Positions 1-7,943 of a stretch of DNA of 64,000 nucleotides are shown here, in pieces (positions within the stretch are counted from its first letter, which is position 1; each line of letters opens with the position of its first letter). Where the stretch lies: contig JAPLTX010000047.1 of NCBI GenBank assembly GCA_026397915.1, forward strand, positions 1-64,000, written 5' to 3'. Source of the DNA: Verrucomicrobiota bacterium (GTDB taxonomy: Bacteria > Verrucomicrobiota > Verrucomicrobiia > CAIQCK01). The position numbers were made by a program, and so were the translations under genes. The notes beneath the pieces are model-generated. The model made no database searches and was not told where the DNA came from. It saw only the letters and a program-made list of their open reading frames with translations.

Positions 1-1
1 T

Positions 2-697
2 CACCTCGCATCCATCGCTTCCCTCGCTCCGTGCGGTGTCTCATGCTCCCAGATTCTCAGCCATCTCTACAATCCCGTCGTCGAAATCATTCACACCAAA
101 GTCTTCTGTGCCCCAGCCCCTTTAATCAGCGGTTCCCTAGAGGATATTTATCGAAAAGCTCTTGGTCGTTTTGAGACGGCTGACAACGCGCACCAGTTAC
201 TGGAGCGGGAATATGACAAGACAAAGAAATCAGAATTGCTACCAAAGCTATTTGCTGCAATGCAGGAAAGCCAAGAATCTGGCGTGGCGCTACTGTGGGC
301 TGCAAGTAGTTTGCTAGATTATTGTCTCTATAAGTATGCCGTTACCAAGATTCATCCAAAGGCATGGGATGATCATCTTGACAACATTCGGACAGTTTCA
401 AAATGGATCGTTATTCCCCAGATTTGCCAAGGAAAACATATTCCAGAGGATTGTCCTGCCATCAACGGGCTAAAAGAACTGGTTAAGGCTAGGAATTGCG
501 TTGTCCATCCAAGAGTGAAACTGATCGCTGCAGATGGTTTCCCTGATACAAACAAAGAGGGTGTGCGGTTTAAGAGCGCATGCAGAAATGTTGAAGCGAC
601 GGTTACGGCATTGCTCGACCTCTTGAAGAAAACCGTCACGCCAGCTTCATCGCAATCTGCTCATCCAGAATCTCCCGCACCGTCAGCGGGAGGATGA
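2..697 (+). CDS. Partial HEPN-like hypothetical protein
   Basis: The frame is open from base 2 to the TGA at 695-697 with no stop, so the gene probably begins left of the window; the first internal start codon is a TTG at 236. The downstream part is mostly alpha-helical in character and contains KARNCVVH, which fits the R-(polar)-x3-H signature of HEPN ribonuclease-like domains. The region is clearly AT-richer than its neighbours, which suggests transfer. The first 50 codons look less protein-like, so the true start could also be near 236. The Ser/Pro-rich tail may be acquired sequence. The HEPN assignment rests on one short motif; function unknown. Confidence 0.45.
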   Translation, partial: HLASIASLAPCGVSCSQILSHLYNPVVEIIHTKVFCAPAPLISGSLEDIYRKALGRFETADNAHQLLEREYDKTKKSELLPKLFAAMQESQESGVALLWAASSLLDYCLYKYAVTKIHPKAWDDHLDNIRTVSKWIVIPQICQGKHIPEDCPAINGLKELVKARNCVVHPRVKLIAADGFPDTNKEGVRFKSACRNVEATVTALLDLLKKTVTPASSQSAHPESPAPSAGG

Positions 698-812
698 AGG
701 CGTCGCCGACAGAAAACGGCGCCTGTCGTCTCCTTTCGCTTGGCAACATGGGTTGTAACTTCCCGGCGGTTGGGTGGTATTAAGAGGAGAACATCTCTGG
801 AAGAAACAATTC

Positions 813-2774
813 ATGAAACAACAGTCGCTGATTCGATGGGGTAGGGGGCTTGGGTTCGCGGTGCTGGCGGTGTGGGCGCTGGCTTGCGCGGGCAGTGGCG
901 CAACGCCGGACGCCGGCTCGTCCTCGAAGAACCTGGAGCAGGTGTTTCGGGAGATGGCCCCGGCGGCGAACCAGCTCGATTCGCTGGCGCAGCGGTTTGA
1001 CGCCGACCGCGACCAGGCTCTCTCGCCGCAAGAGCAGGAGGCGATGATCGCTTCCGTCGGGGAAAAACACGGCGAGCAATGGGCCGGGCGGCTGAAAAGG
1101 TTCTTTCGCGCGATTGATGCGAACCATGACGGCAGGATTGACCTGGCCGAGTGGACTCCCGCCGTTGCCCGGGTCAAACAACTCGCCAAAACGCCCGCCG
1201 AGCCTCCGAAGGCGCAGACCGTCCGGGTTGCCATGAGGGATGGTGTTCATCTGGCAACGGACATTTACATGCCACAGGGCGACGGGCCGTTTCCGGTGGT
1301 CCTTTCGCGCACGCCGTATGGCCGCGCGAAGAGGGGGCAGGGCAGCAGCGGCTTCACACAGGGCGGGTTTGTGTTTGTGATGCAGGACGTGCGCGGCCGT
1401 TTCGACTCGGAGGGCGAGAATCTGCCGTTCATCGGTTGTGGCTGGGACGAGCATCAGGATGGCGTGGACACCCTTGAATGGCTCAAGAAGCAGGCGTGGT
1501 GCAACGGCCATATAGGCACCATCGGCGGTTCCGCGGGCGGCATCACGCAAAACCTGCTGGCCGGCGCGGCGCCCGACGGCTTGAAGGCGCAATACATGAC
1601 CGTGGCGGCGGCGAGCCTTTATTCGGACGCGTCCTACATCGGCGGCGCGTTCCGCAAGGCCGATACGGAGAACTGGCTGAGCGGGAACAAATTTGACCCG
1701 CGCGCGCTGGAAATCATCCACGCGCATCCGAGCTACGATGACTACTGGCGGAAGTTCGACACATCATTGAAGTTCGCGCAGATGAACGTGCCCGCCGTGC
1801 ACATTGGCGGATGGTTTGACATGTTTGCGCAGGCGACGATCAACGAGTTCGTGGGACGCCAGCATTCCGGCGCCAACGGTTCGCGCGGCGCGCAAAAGCT
1901 CATCATGGGGCCGTGGACGCACGGCATCGGCAAGATGCCCGCGGGCGAATTGACTTTTCCCAAGGCGAACAAGGTTCCGGAACAATACAACTCGGGCCGG
2001 TGGTTCGATCATTACCTGCGCGGCGAGGACAACGGCGTCGAGAAGGAACCCGCTGTCGCCTACTACGTCATGGGCGACACGAGCACACCCGGCGCGCCCG
2101 GCAACGAATGGCGGCACGCCGACGATTGGCCCGTGCCCGCCAAGGAGACGGCGGCTTACTTCACGCGCGATGGGAAACTTGCCTTTGAGAAACCGGCCGC
2201 CAGCGGCGACGCGCACGTCGAGTTTGCCTTCGATCCCGCAAATCCCTGTCCCAGCGTCGGCGGCAACAACCTGACCATGGCACGCGGCCCGATGAATCAA
2301 AACGAAATCGAGAACCGCAGCGACGTTGTCTTGTTTACCAGCGCGCCGCTCGACGAACCGGTCGAAGTGACTGGCCGCGTGAAGGCGAAAGTGTTCGTCG
2401 CGTCGTCCGCCGCGGACACCGATCTCTCCGTGCGCTTGTGCGACGTGTATCCCGATGGAAAAAGTTATCTCATCGCCGAGGGCATTCTGCGCCTGCGCTA
2501 TCGCCGTTCCGTCGAGAAACCCGAACCGCTCACGCCGGGCAAGGTCGAGGAAGTCGTGGTGGATTGTTGGTCCACGAGCATCATCTTTAACAAAGGCCAC
2601 CGCATCCGCGCCACCGTCACGTCCAGCAATTATCCGCGTTTCGACGTGAACCCCGGCACCGGCCAGCCTTGGTCCGATTCCGGCGCGAAGGTGAAGCAAA
2701 CCAATCGCATCTGCTGCGATGCGGCGCACGCTTCGCGCTTGCTGTTGCCTGTTGTGGCAATGGAGAAGAAATAG
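813..2774 (+). CDS. CocE/NonD-family (S15-like) alpha/beta hydrolase lipoprotein with EF-hands
   Basis: Start ATG 813 is chosen because GGAAGA lies just upstream and the product then begins with a clean signal sequence ending in an ALAC lipobox; an in-frame ATG at 774 would add 13 residues. Two EF-hand loops follow (DADRDQALSPQE and DANHDGRIDLAE), then a CocE/X-Pro dipeptidyl peptidase type hydrolase with the nucleophile elbow GGSAGG and the family's conserved TPYGR and QDVRGR segments, then a C-terminal jelly-roll-like PepX_C region. Members hydrolyse acyl or peptide bonds; the substrate here is unknown. The probable location is membrane-anchored in the envelope. The EF-hand pair suggests calcium binding. 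The gene stands alone, convergent with the next one. Confidence 0.85.
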   Translation: MKQQSLIRWGRGLGFAVLAVWALACAGSGATPDAGSSSKNLEQVFREMAPAANQLDSLAQRFDADRDQALSPQEQEAMIASVGEKHGEQWAGRLKRFFRAIDANHDGRIDLAEWTPAVARVKQLAKTPAEPPKAQTVRVAMRDGVHLATDIYMPQGDGPFPVVLSRTPYGRAKRGQGSSGFTQGGFVFVMQDVRGRFDSEGENLPFIGCGWDEHQDGVDTLEWLKKQAWCNGHIGTIGGSAGGITQNLLAGAAPDGLKAQYMTVAAASLYSDASYIGGAFRKADTENWLSGNKFDPRALEIIHAHPSYDDYWRKFDTSLKFAQMNVPAVHIGGWFDMFAQATINEFVGRQHSGANGSRGAQKLIMGPWTHGIGKMPAGELTFPKANKVPEQYNSGRWFDHYLRGEDNGVEKEPAVAYYVMGDTSTPGAPGNEWRHADDWPVPAKETAAYFTRDGKLAFEKPAASGDAHVEFAFDPANPCPSVGGNNLTMARGPMNQNEIENRSDVVLFTSAPLDEPVEVTGRVKAKVFVASSAADTDLSVRLCDVYPDGKSYLIAEGILRLRYRRSVEKPEPLTPGKVEEVVVDCWSTSIIFNKGHRIRATVTSSNYPRFDVNPGTGQPWSDSGAKVKQTNRICCDAAHASRLLLPVVAMEKK

Positions 2775-2855
2775 GTATCGCCAGGCGGCCAACGGATCAC
2801 GGAGGCTGTCGTCCGCTATGGAGCTAGGCGGGCGGGATGTTGCCTCGGCTGAGGG

Positions 2856-4238
2856 CTACTTGACCCTCATCGCTGCGGGATGCGCGCCGTTTTGGTGGAG
2901 GATCAGCGCGGTAACCTCGCCTTTGGCGTTCTTCACGAAAGTTATTCGCGCGTCCACGGCCTTGTAGAAGAACTCCGTTTCCGATTCGGGGAAGATCTCC
3001 ATGGCGTGCTGGCCGGTCAGTTGCGCGGTCAGGCGGTCGCCGTCGCGGCGGATGGTGAAAAAGACGTTGGAGGCGAGTTCGTAACGGCCCACGTAGGCGT
3101 CGTAGAGGTTGTAGTTGATTCTGGCGACCTTGCGCTCCTTGGCAGGCTCGGTCTTGGCGAGTTTGTATTGGCGCTCCAGCAGGTGCAGGCCGATGTCGTC
3201 AATCGAGTTGGCGCAGTTGGACAGCACGGCCACGCCGCGGCGCTTGTTTGGGTCGAAGCCGATGAAAGAGTGGTAGCCGCCGGTTTGGCCGTTGTGCCAG
3301 ATGATGTCGCCGCCAAACTTGTGATACACGTGCCAGCCTAGCGCCATGTCGAGGTCAGGCGCGGCCCCGCGGAACCGGATGACGTGTGTCTTTCGCAACG
3401 TCGGCGTCAGGCTGGATTGGGTCAGACCGATATTGGCGGAGAGGAACTTCAGCAGGTCGTTGATGGTCGAGCGCAACGCGCCTGCCCCGGCCAGCGTGGG
3501 GATGTCCCAGTTCGCTTGCGGTTCGCCCGTCTCCGTATGGCCCGGCGCGAGCCGCGCCTTCAACTTCGCGTCGAGTTTGATGCGCGTGTTATCCATCTTC
3601 AGTGGCCGGCAAATCCGCTCCACGACGAGCGCCTCGTAGCTCTTGCCCGCCTTCAACGCGATGACGTGACCGAGCAGGCCCATGCCGAGGTTGGAGTATT
3701 CATACTTCGCGCCGATGTCCCGCGTGAGCGTGCAGCCTGACAGGCACGCATACATCTGCGCGACCGCGAAGTCGGCGTAGGGATTGTGCGGGTCCTTCGG
3801 CGTGAAATTGTCAGGCATTCGCGGCAGGGCGGAGGTGTGCGTGGCGAGGTCGAGCAACGTGACTTCCTTGCCGCCGCACGTGGGCATGTGGACCGACTTG
3901 GGAAGATACTTCGCCACCGGGTCGTCGAGTTTCATCTTCCCGCGCTCGACCATGTCCTGGAGAAGCGCAGTGGTGAAGACCTTCGTGGCCGAGCCGATCT
4001 CGAAGACGGTGTTTCCGTCCGCCTCGCGGCCAGCGTCGCGCTCGAAGCGCCCGTAACTGACTACTTTCGTGCCGCGTTCATCCACGATGCCGACGACGAT
4101 ACCGACGGCCTTCTTGGCGACCTCGATGCGCTCGCGCAAGATGGCTTGGATTGCGGAGTCGTCAGGGGCCTCGCTGGCGCGTGAGAACTGGGCAGCCGCC
4201 AGGACACAATACGAGACGATGCAGGTAATGGTTTTCAT
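2856..4238 (-). CDS. Serine hydrolase of the class C beta-lactamase/PBP4* family
   Basis: The 460-residue exported protein has a signal peptide ending near AAAQFSRA. The SxxK nucleophile motif is SATK (Ser83-Lys86), the second motif is YSN (Tyr181-Asn183) and the KTG equivalent is HNG in the segment IIWHNGQTGGY. A C-terminal beta domain of the kind often found after these enzymes follows (YDAYVGRYEL onward). Family members act as D-aminopeptidases, carboxypeptidases or esterases; antibiotic resistance should not be assumed. It is transcribed in the same direction as the L,D-transpeptidase that lies 22 bp upstream, so a cell-wall related pair is plausible. Confidence 0.88.
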   Translation of the reverse strand: MKTITCIVSYCVLAAAQFSRASEAPDDSAIQAILRERIEVAKKAVGIVVGIVDERGTKVVSYGRFERDAGREADGNTVFEIGSATKVFTTALLQDMVERGKMKLDDPVAKYLPKSVHMPTCGGKEVTLLDLATHTSALPRMPDNFTPKDPHNPYADFAVAQMYACLSGCTLTRDIGAKYEYSNLGMGLLGHVIALKAGKSYEALVVERICRPLKMDNTRIKLDAKLKARLAPGHTETGEPQANWDIPTLAGAGALRSTINDLLKFLSANIGLTQSSLTPTLRKTHVIRFRGAAPDLDMALGWHVYHKFGGDIIWHNGQTGGYHSFIGFDPNKRRGVAVLSNCANSIDDIGLHLLERQYKLAKTEPAKERKVARINYNLYDAYVGRYELASNVFFTIRRDGDRLTAQLTGQHAMEIFPESETEFFYKAVDARITFVKNAKGEVTALILHQNGAHPAAMRVK

Positions 4239-4260
4239 TTGTTAGCTGTGGTTTGTCGGT

Positions 4261-4776
4261 TCAACCGATGAACACCGGTGTGCCGACCTCGACGAGATCA
4301 AAGAGAACGGCGATGTCGGCGTTGCGCATACGGACGCAGCCGTGGCTGTCGGGTGTGCCGATGCGGTCTTCGTGGGCGGTGCCGTGGATGTAGATGTAAC
4401 GGTCGTGGCTGTCCATGTCGCCGCCGCGGTTGAGGCCGCGCTCGCAGCCGTCGAGCCAAAGGATGCGTGTCATGATGAGGTCGCCAGTAGCTGGAGGGCG
4501 GGGGACGGAAGCTGGCGGGATGGGCTTGCGACCTTTGAAGACGGTATCCAGCGGCATGCCGGCCCCAATTTTCTCAGCGATCCGATGGAGACCGAGCGGG
4601 GTCTTGAAGCTGTTGAGCTGGCTGCCGACGCCGAAACGCGAGGTGGAGACGGGCCAGTCGGCCGCGAGCGCACCGTCACGGAACAGGCCGAGGCGTTGCT
4701 GGCCAATACTGACGACCAGCGCCAGCGATGGCGTGGCGTCGAGCCGGAGGCAAAGTTCGTTGAAAAGCAGTTGCAC
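4261..4776 (-). CDS. L,D-transpeptidase (YkuD domain)
   Basis: This short YkuD protein has the full catalytic signature HGT...SHGCVRM with Cys147 as the expected nucleophile. Such enzymes make 3-3 crosslinks in peptidoglycan or anchor proteins to it. The start is a GTG at 4776 with only a weak AGAGAG site upstream. No signal peptide or LysM domain is visible, which is odd for an enzyme acting in the periplasm; an alternative upstream start was not found. It is divergent from asd, sharing the intergenic region, and lies just upstream of the beta-lactamase-fold gene on the same strand. Confidence 0.88.
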   Translation of the reverse strand: MQLLFNELCLRLDATPSLALVVSIGQQRLGLFRDGALAADWPVSTSRFGVGSQLNSFKTPLGLHRIAEKIGAGMPLDTVFKGRKPIPPASVPRPPATGDLIMTRILWLDGCERGLNRGGDMDSHDRYIYIHGTAHEDRIGTPDSHGCVRMRNADIAVLFDLVEVGTPVFIG

Positions 4777-4798
4777 GTTCTCTCTATGCGACTATACT
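4771..4798 (+). promoter_or_regulatory. Possible promoter for asd
   Basis: TTGCAC (4771-4776) and TATACT (4793-4798) are 16 bp apart, about 50 bp before the asd ATG. The -10 box overlaps a reverse-strand TATAGT, so the same site could also drive the divergent transpeptidase gene. Read by eye only. Confidence 0.35.
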
Positions 4799-4848
4799 GC
4801 GCCGCTTTCGGCAAGGAAAGCCGAAGGCATAACTCGGAAACAAATATT

Positions 4849-5856
4849 ATGAGCCGTCAGTATCACGTCGCAGTTGTTGGCGCCACCGGTGCGGTGGGCG
4901 TTGAGATGATCAAGACACTGGAGAAACGCAAATTCCCGGTGGGCAAACTGTCGCTATTCGCCAGTTCGCGCTCCAAGGGCAAGACGCTGACGTTCCGCGG
5001 CAAGTCGCTGCCGGTGCATGAGCTGACGCATGATTGTTTCGCTGGCGTGGAGATCGCGCTCTTTTCCGCGGGCGCGAGCCGGTCGCGGGAGTTTGCCGCC
5101 GACGCGGTGAAGGCCGGCGCGGTGGTGATTGACAACTCCTCGGCGTTCCGGATGGACCCGACCGCGCCGCTGGTGGTGCCGGAGATCAACCCGGAGGACA
5201 TCAAGCTCCACAAAGGCATCATTGCCAACCCGAACTGCTCGACGATCATCATGCTGATGCCGTTATGGCCGCTGCATCGCGCGGCGAAGCTGCAACGCGT
5301 CATCGTCTCGACCTACCAGGCGGCCAGCGGCGCGGGCGCGCAGGCGATGGCCGAGTTGGAGGACCAGACCCGCGACGTGCTTGCTGGCAAGCCGGCCGTG
5401 CCGAAAATCATGCCGCACCGCTACGCGTTCAACCTCTTCAGCCACAACACGGCCATTGCCGCCAACGGTTACAACGAAGAAGAGAACAAGATGGTGAAGG
5501 AGACGTGGAAGATTTTCCACGATGGCACTATCAAAGTCTGCCCCACCTGCATTCGCGTGCCGGTGCTGCGGGCCCACAGCGAGAGCATTGTGGCGGAGTT
5601 TGAGAAACCGATCAGTGTTGGGGAAGCGCGCGCGTTGCTGGCCAAGGCGCCCGGCCTGAAGCTGGTGGACGACCGCGAACGGAACGTCTTCCCGATGCCG
5701 ATTGAAGCCACGGAGCAATACGACTGCTTGGTTGGCCGCATCCGCCAGGATTTGAGCCGCGCCAACAGCCTCGCGCTGTTCGTGGCTGGCGACCAGTTGC
5801 TCAAGGGCGCAGCGCTCAACGCTGTCCAGATCGCCGAAGTTCTGATCCGCTCATAA
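4849..5856 (+). CDS. asd: Aspartate-semialdehyde dehydrogenase
   Basis: This enzyme reduces aspartyl phosphate to aspartate semialdehyde, the branch step toward lysine, diaminopimelate, threonine and methionine. The 335-residue product has the N-terminal NADP fold (VVGATGAVG), and the catalytic cysteine lies in NPNCST (Cys130). The conserved YQAASGAG and the substrate-binding region RVPVLRAHSE follow. The ATG at 4849 gives the normal N-terminus; the reading frame stays open far upstream, but that part is antisense to the transpeptidase gene and is not coding. It stands alone on the plus strand. The DAP route is consistent with the cell-wall enzyme next door. Confidence 0.96.
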   Translation: MSRQYHVAVVGATGAVGVEMIKTLEKRKFPVGKLSLFASSRSKGKTLTFRGKSLPVHELTHDCFAGVEIALFSAGASRSREFAADAVKAGAVVIDNSSAFRMDPTAPLVVPEINPEDIKLHKGIIANPNCSTIIMLMPLWPLHRAAKLQRVIVSTYQAASGAGAQAMAELEDQTRDVLAGKPAVPKIMPHRYAFNLFSHNTAIAANGYNEEENKMVKETWKIFHDGTIKVCPTCIRVPVLRAHSESIVAEFEKPISVGEARALLAKAPGLKLVDDRERNVFPMPIEATEQYDCLVGRIRQDLSRANSLALFVAGDQLLKGAALNAVQIAEVLIRS

Positions 5857-5958
5857 GCCGGCAGTCGCAGCCGCGGCTGCAATCAGCGACTTCTTGCGGC
5901 GCTTGGCGAAGCGCATCGTTTCCGTCTGGCGGATTCGCTGCAATTCGTTGCAGCGGTG

Positions 5959-5987
5959 TTGACCCCTCTTCGCGTTTCTGTCATGAT
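5959..5987 (+). promoter_or_regulatory. Possible sigma70-type promoter
   Basis: TTGACC (5959-5964) and CATGAT (5982-5987) are separated by 17 bp, about 75 bp upstream of the exported-protein gene at 6062. The match to consensus is moderate; no experimental support. Confidence 0.3.
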
Positions 5988-6061
5988 GCTCGCGCACTGG
6001 CGGGTGGGCGAAGTGAAAGAAAGAATGTCGTAAAAACGCGATAGCCGGGAAACACACAACG

Positions 6062-6610
6062 ATGAAGCGCTTGATCACCCTTCTCTTTTTCTGGGGCACG
6101 GTTCTGTCGGTCACCGCGCAGATGGTTGTGCCCGTCCAACTGGACGTCAAACCCGTCAGCCGCAAGAGGGCCAGCGGCGGTGGCTTCTACTACAGCAACG
6201 TCCAAACCGGTCGCGCCTTGCAGATTACCATCCAAAACACATCGCCAAAGCCGGTGCCCGGCGTCACCGTGCGCTGGGGTGTCGTGAAGACACGGTCGCG
6301 CGTTTACTCTTCGGACAGTCAGCGGAACTGGCGCGAGCGCGCGTTCGGCGCTGAAGAGAAGATCGACCTCAAGCCGCGGGAGCAGAAGATCATTGAAACC
6401 GCCGAGGTTGGCGCTGCTCGTGAAGAGAGCCACGTTGACGGTTGGATGTATGGCGAGAAGATCATCGGCCACGGCGTGCAGGTGCTGATTGATGACAAGG
6501 TGGTCGCGGAGTCCTATGTTCCGGCTTCGCCGGCCATCAAGAAGTCCTTGGAGAAAATCTACCCGCTTGAAGAGGAAGAGGGGGACAGAAAGAGGAAGAG
6601 CAGATCGTAG
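6062..6610 (+). CDS. Exported protein of unknown function
   Basis: The 182-residue product starts with a typical signal peptide (MKRLITLLFFWGTVLSVTAQ). The mature part looks all-beta, possibly one immunoglobulin-like domain, with a stretch TIQNTSPKPVPGVTVRW that resembles the conserved-core strands of Ig-like adhesion or dockerin-linker domains. The tail is strongly charged (EEEEGDRKRKSRS). I do not recognise a family. It stands between asd and a convergent exported gene, with no operon partner on its strand. A periplasmic or surface location is inferred from the signal peptide only. Confidence 0.7.
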   Translation: MKRLITLLFFWGTVLSVTAQMVVPVQLDVKPVSRKRASGGGFYYSNVQTGRALQITIQNTSPKPVPGVTVRWGVVKTRSRVYSSDSQRNWRERAFGAEEKIDLKPREQKIIETAEVGAAREESHVDGWMYGEKIIGHGVQVLIDDKVVAESYVPASPAIKKSLEKIYPLEEEEGDRKRKSRS

Positions 6611-6636
6611 TCTGGAGGTTGCCTCTGGTGAGGCGA

Positions 6637-7911
6637 TCACTTGGTTGGTTCGGGTTTGACCAACGCCCTGTAGCGGAACTCCAGCGTCACCGGTTCGCGT
6701 GGCGGCAGGTTCATTTCCCACCGCAGCCAGCGCCCGCCCGACGCATCGCGCTCGGAGATGGCCGCCGGTGCCGTTTCCTCAACCACATCAGGGGCCGCGC
6801 GCAATACCAGCGTCCGCAACGGCGCTGAAGTCTCATTGAGCAGCGTGATCATTCCAACCGCCAGAATCTCGTCGAGTGGGCCGGCGCCGACGGGCGTTTG
6901 TCTCGCCGGGTGGCGGCTAATCTCTCGGACGCGGCGGTTCAGGCGCAACGGCGCGGTTTCCTCCAGCACAAGCATCGCTACGCCGCCGGGATCTGTTGCC
7001 GGAAGCGCCGTCGTGCCCAGCGGGGCAGAGGGCCATGCCTGGCTCGTGCGGTTGCTCAGCCGCAACGCTGCGTGCACCAGCGCTGGCGCATCGGGCCGGT
7101 CCAGCATCACGACGTGCGCGAGCCGCTCGCACGGCACGTCTTCGGCGAACAAGGCGGTCTTCTTGCCGGCGATCTCCTTCGCCTCCCGCGCTGGTTCTCC
7201 GGGTCTGAGCACGAATCGAGCGGGCACGCCGCGCAGCGCCGCGAAGTCGCCCTCCAACTGCGCGTGCAACGTCAACCGCGCCGTGGTCGGAGTGTTCGTG
7301 GCCAGTTCATATGCCGGCGACCAACGCAAACCCGGCAGCGTGTAGGAGAGCCGCACGCTCGACGTGGCGTTGGTGCTGATGCATGTCGCCAGCAAGGCCG
7401 GGACCGGTTCGCTGGTTTCGCGCTGAGTGTGCAGCGCCCCGTCGAGCCGACGTAAAACCGAGATGGCCGAGACGGCAACGGCAACGGTGCGGTTCGTTGC
7501 TTCTTCGACCAACGCCAGTTCACCAGAGAGCCTCAGTTTGCCTTTGAAGAACTCGTTTGTTCCCGCGCGCACCTCGACGAACGCGCCGGTGTTCGCTGCC
7601 AGCAGTCCGGCCATGTTCGTCGCGAACGTGCTGTGGGGCCGCGCGACCTTGCCGAAGCGCGCCGGGCCGTCGAACAGCGTTGCCGGCGATAGTTCGATCT
7701 GCGGATCGTGTCCCGGCCCGCGCAGCGATTCCAACGGCAGGTTCAGCCAGCAAACTTCGCCGGTCGCTGCGGGCGCGGTGCTCCCGGTCTCCACGCGCGC
7801 GCCGCCGCTGGCGAGGATGGTTACGCTGACGACGCGCGAGGTCAGCTCGATTTGCCCGAAGGCGGAACCGGCGGCGAGAAAAATGGCGGCGATGAAGAGC
7901 GTTCCTTGCAT
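6637..7911 (-). CDS. Exported DUF4139-like protein
   Basis: The 424-residue product has a signal peptide (through GSAFGQ). The C-terminal section has the pattern W-x-x-N-LPPREPVTLEFRYR, which resembles the end of DUF4139 / mucoidy-inhibitor-like proteins, and the middle has the related segment LPGLRWSPAYEL. The N-terminal half may be an extra beta domain. No catalytic residues are apparent. It is divergent from pepA with only 32 bp between start codons, so the two genes must share a compact promoter region. The family call is tentative; molecular role unknown. Confidence 0.6.
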   Translation of the reverse strand: MQGTLFIAAIFLAAGSAFGQIELTSRVVSVTILASGGARVETGSTAPAATGEVCWLNLPLESLRGPGHDPQIELSPATLFDGPARFGKVARPHSTFATNMAGLLAANTGAFVEVRAGTNEFFKGKLRLSGELALVEEATNRTVAVAVSAISVLRRLDGALHTQRETSEPVPALLATCISTNATSSVRLSYTLPGLRWSPAYELATNTPTTARLTLHAQLEGDFAALRGVPARFVLRPGEPAREAKEIAGKKTALFAEDVPCERLAHVVMLDRPDAPALVHAALRLSNRTSQAWPSAPLGTTALPATDPGGVAMLVLEETAPLRLNRRVREISRHPARQTPVGAGPLDEILAVGMITLLNETSAPLRTLVLRAAPDVVEETAPAAISERDASGGRWLRWEMNLPPREPVTLEFRYRALVKPEPTK

Positions 7912-7943
7912 GGAATTGAAATGCGCTTATAATCATCACACCG

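Noticed and set aside
2856..4238. A true AmpC-type antibiotic resistance gene
   Set aside because: The motifs fit the whole serine hydrolase family; the C-terminal extra domain and lack of a regulator point to a housekeeping or unknown hydrolase.
4342..4848. A 169-residue N-terminal extension of asd
   Set aside because: The extension is antisense to the L,D-transpeptidase, and the family N-terminus begins at ATG 4849.
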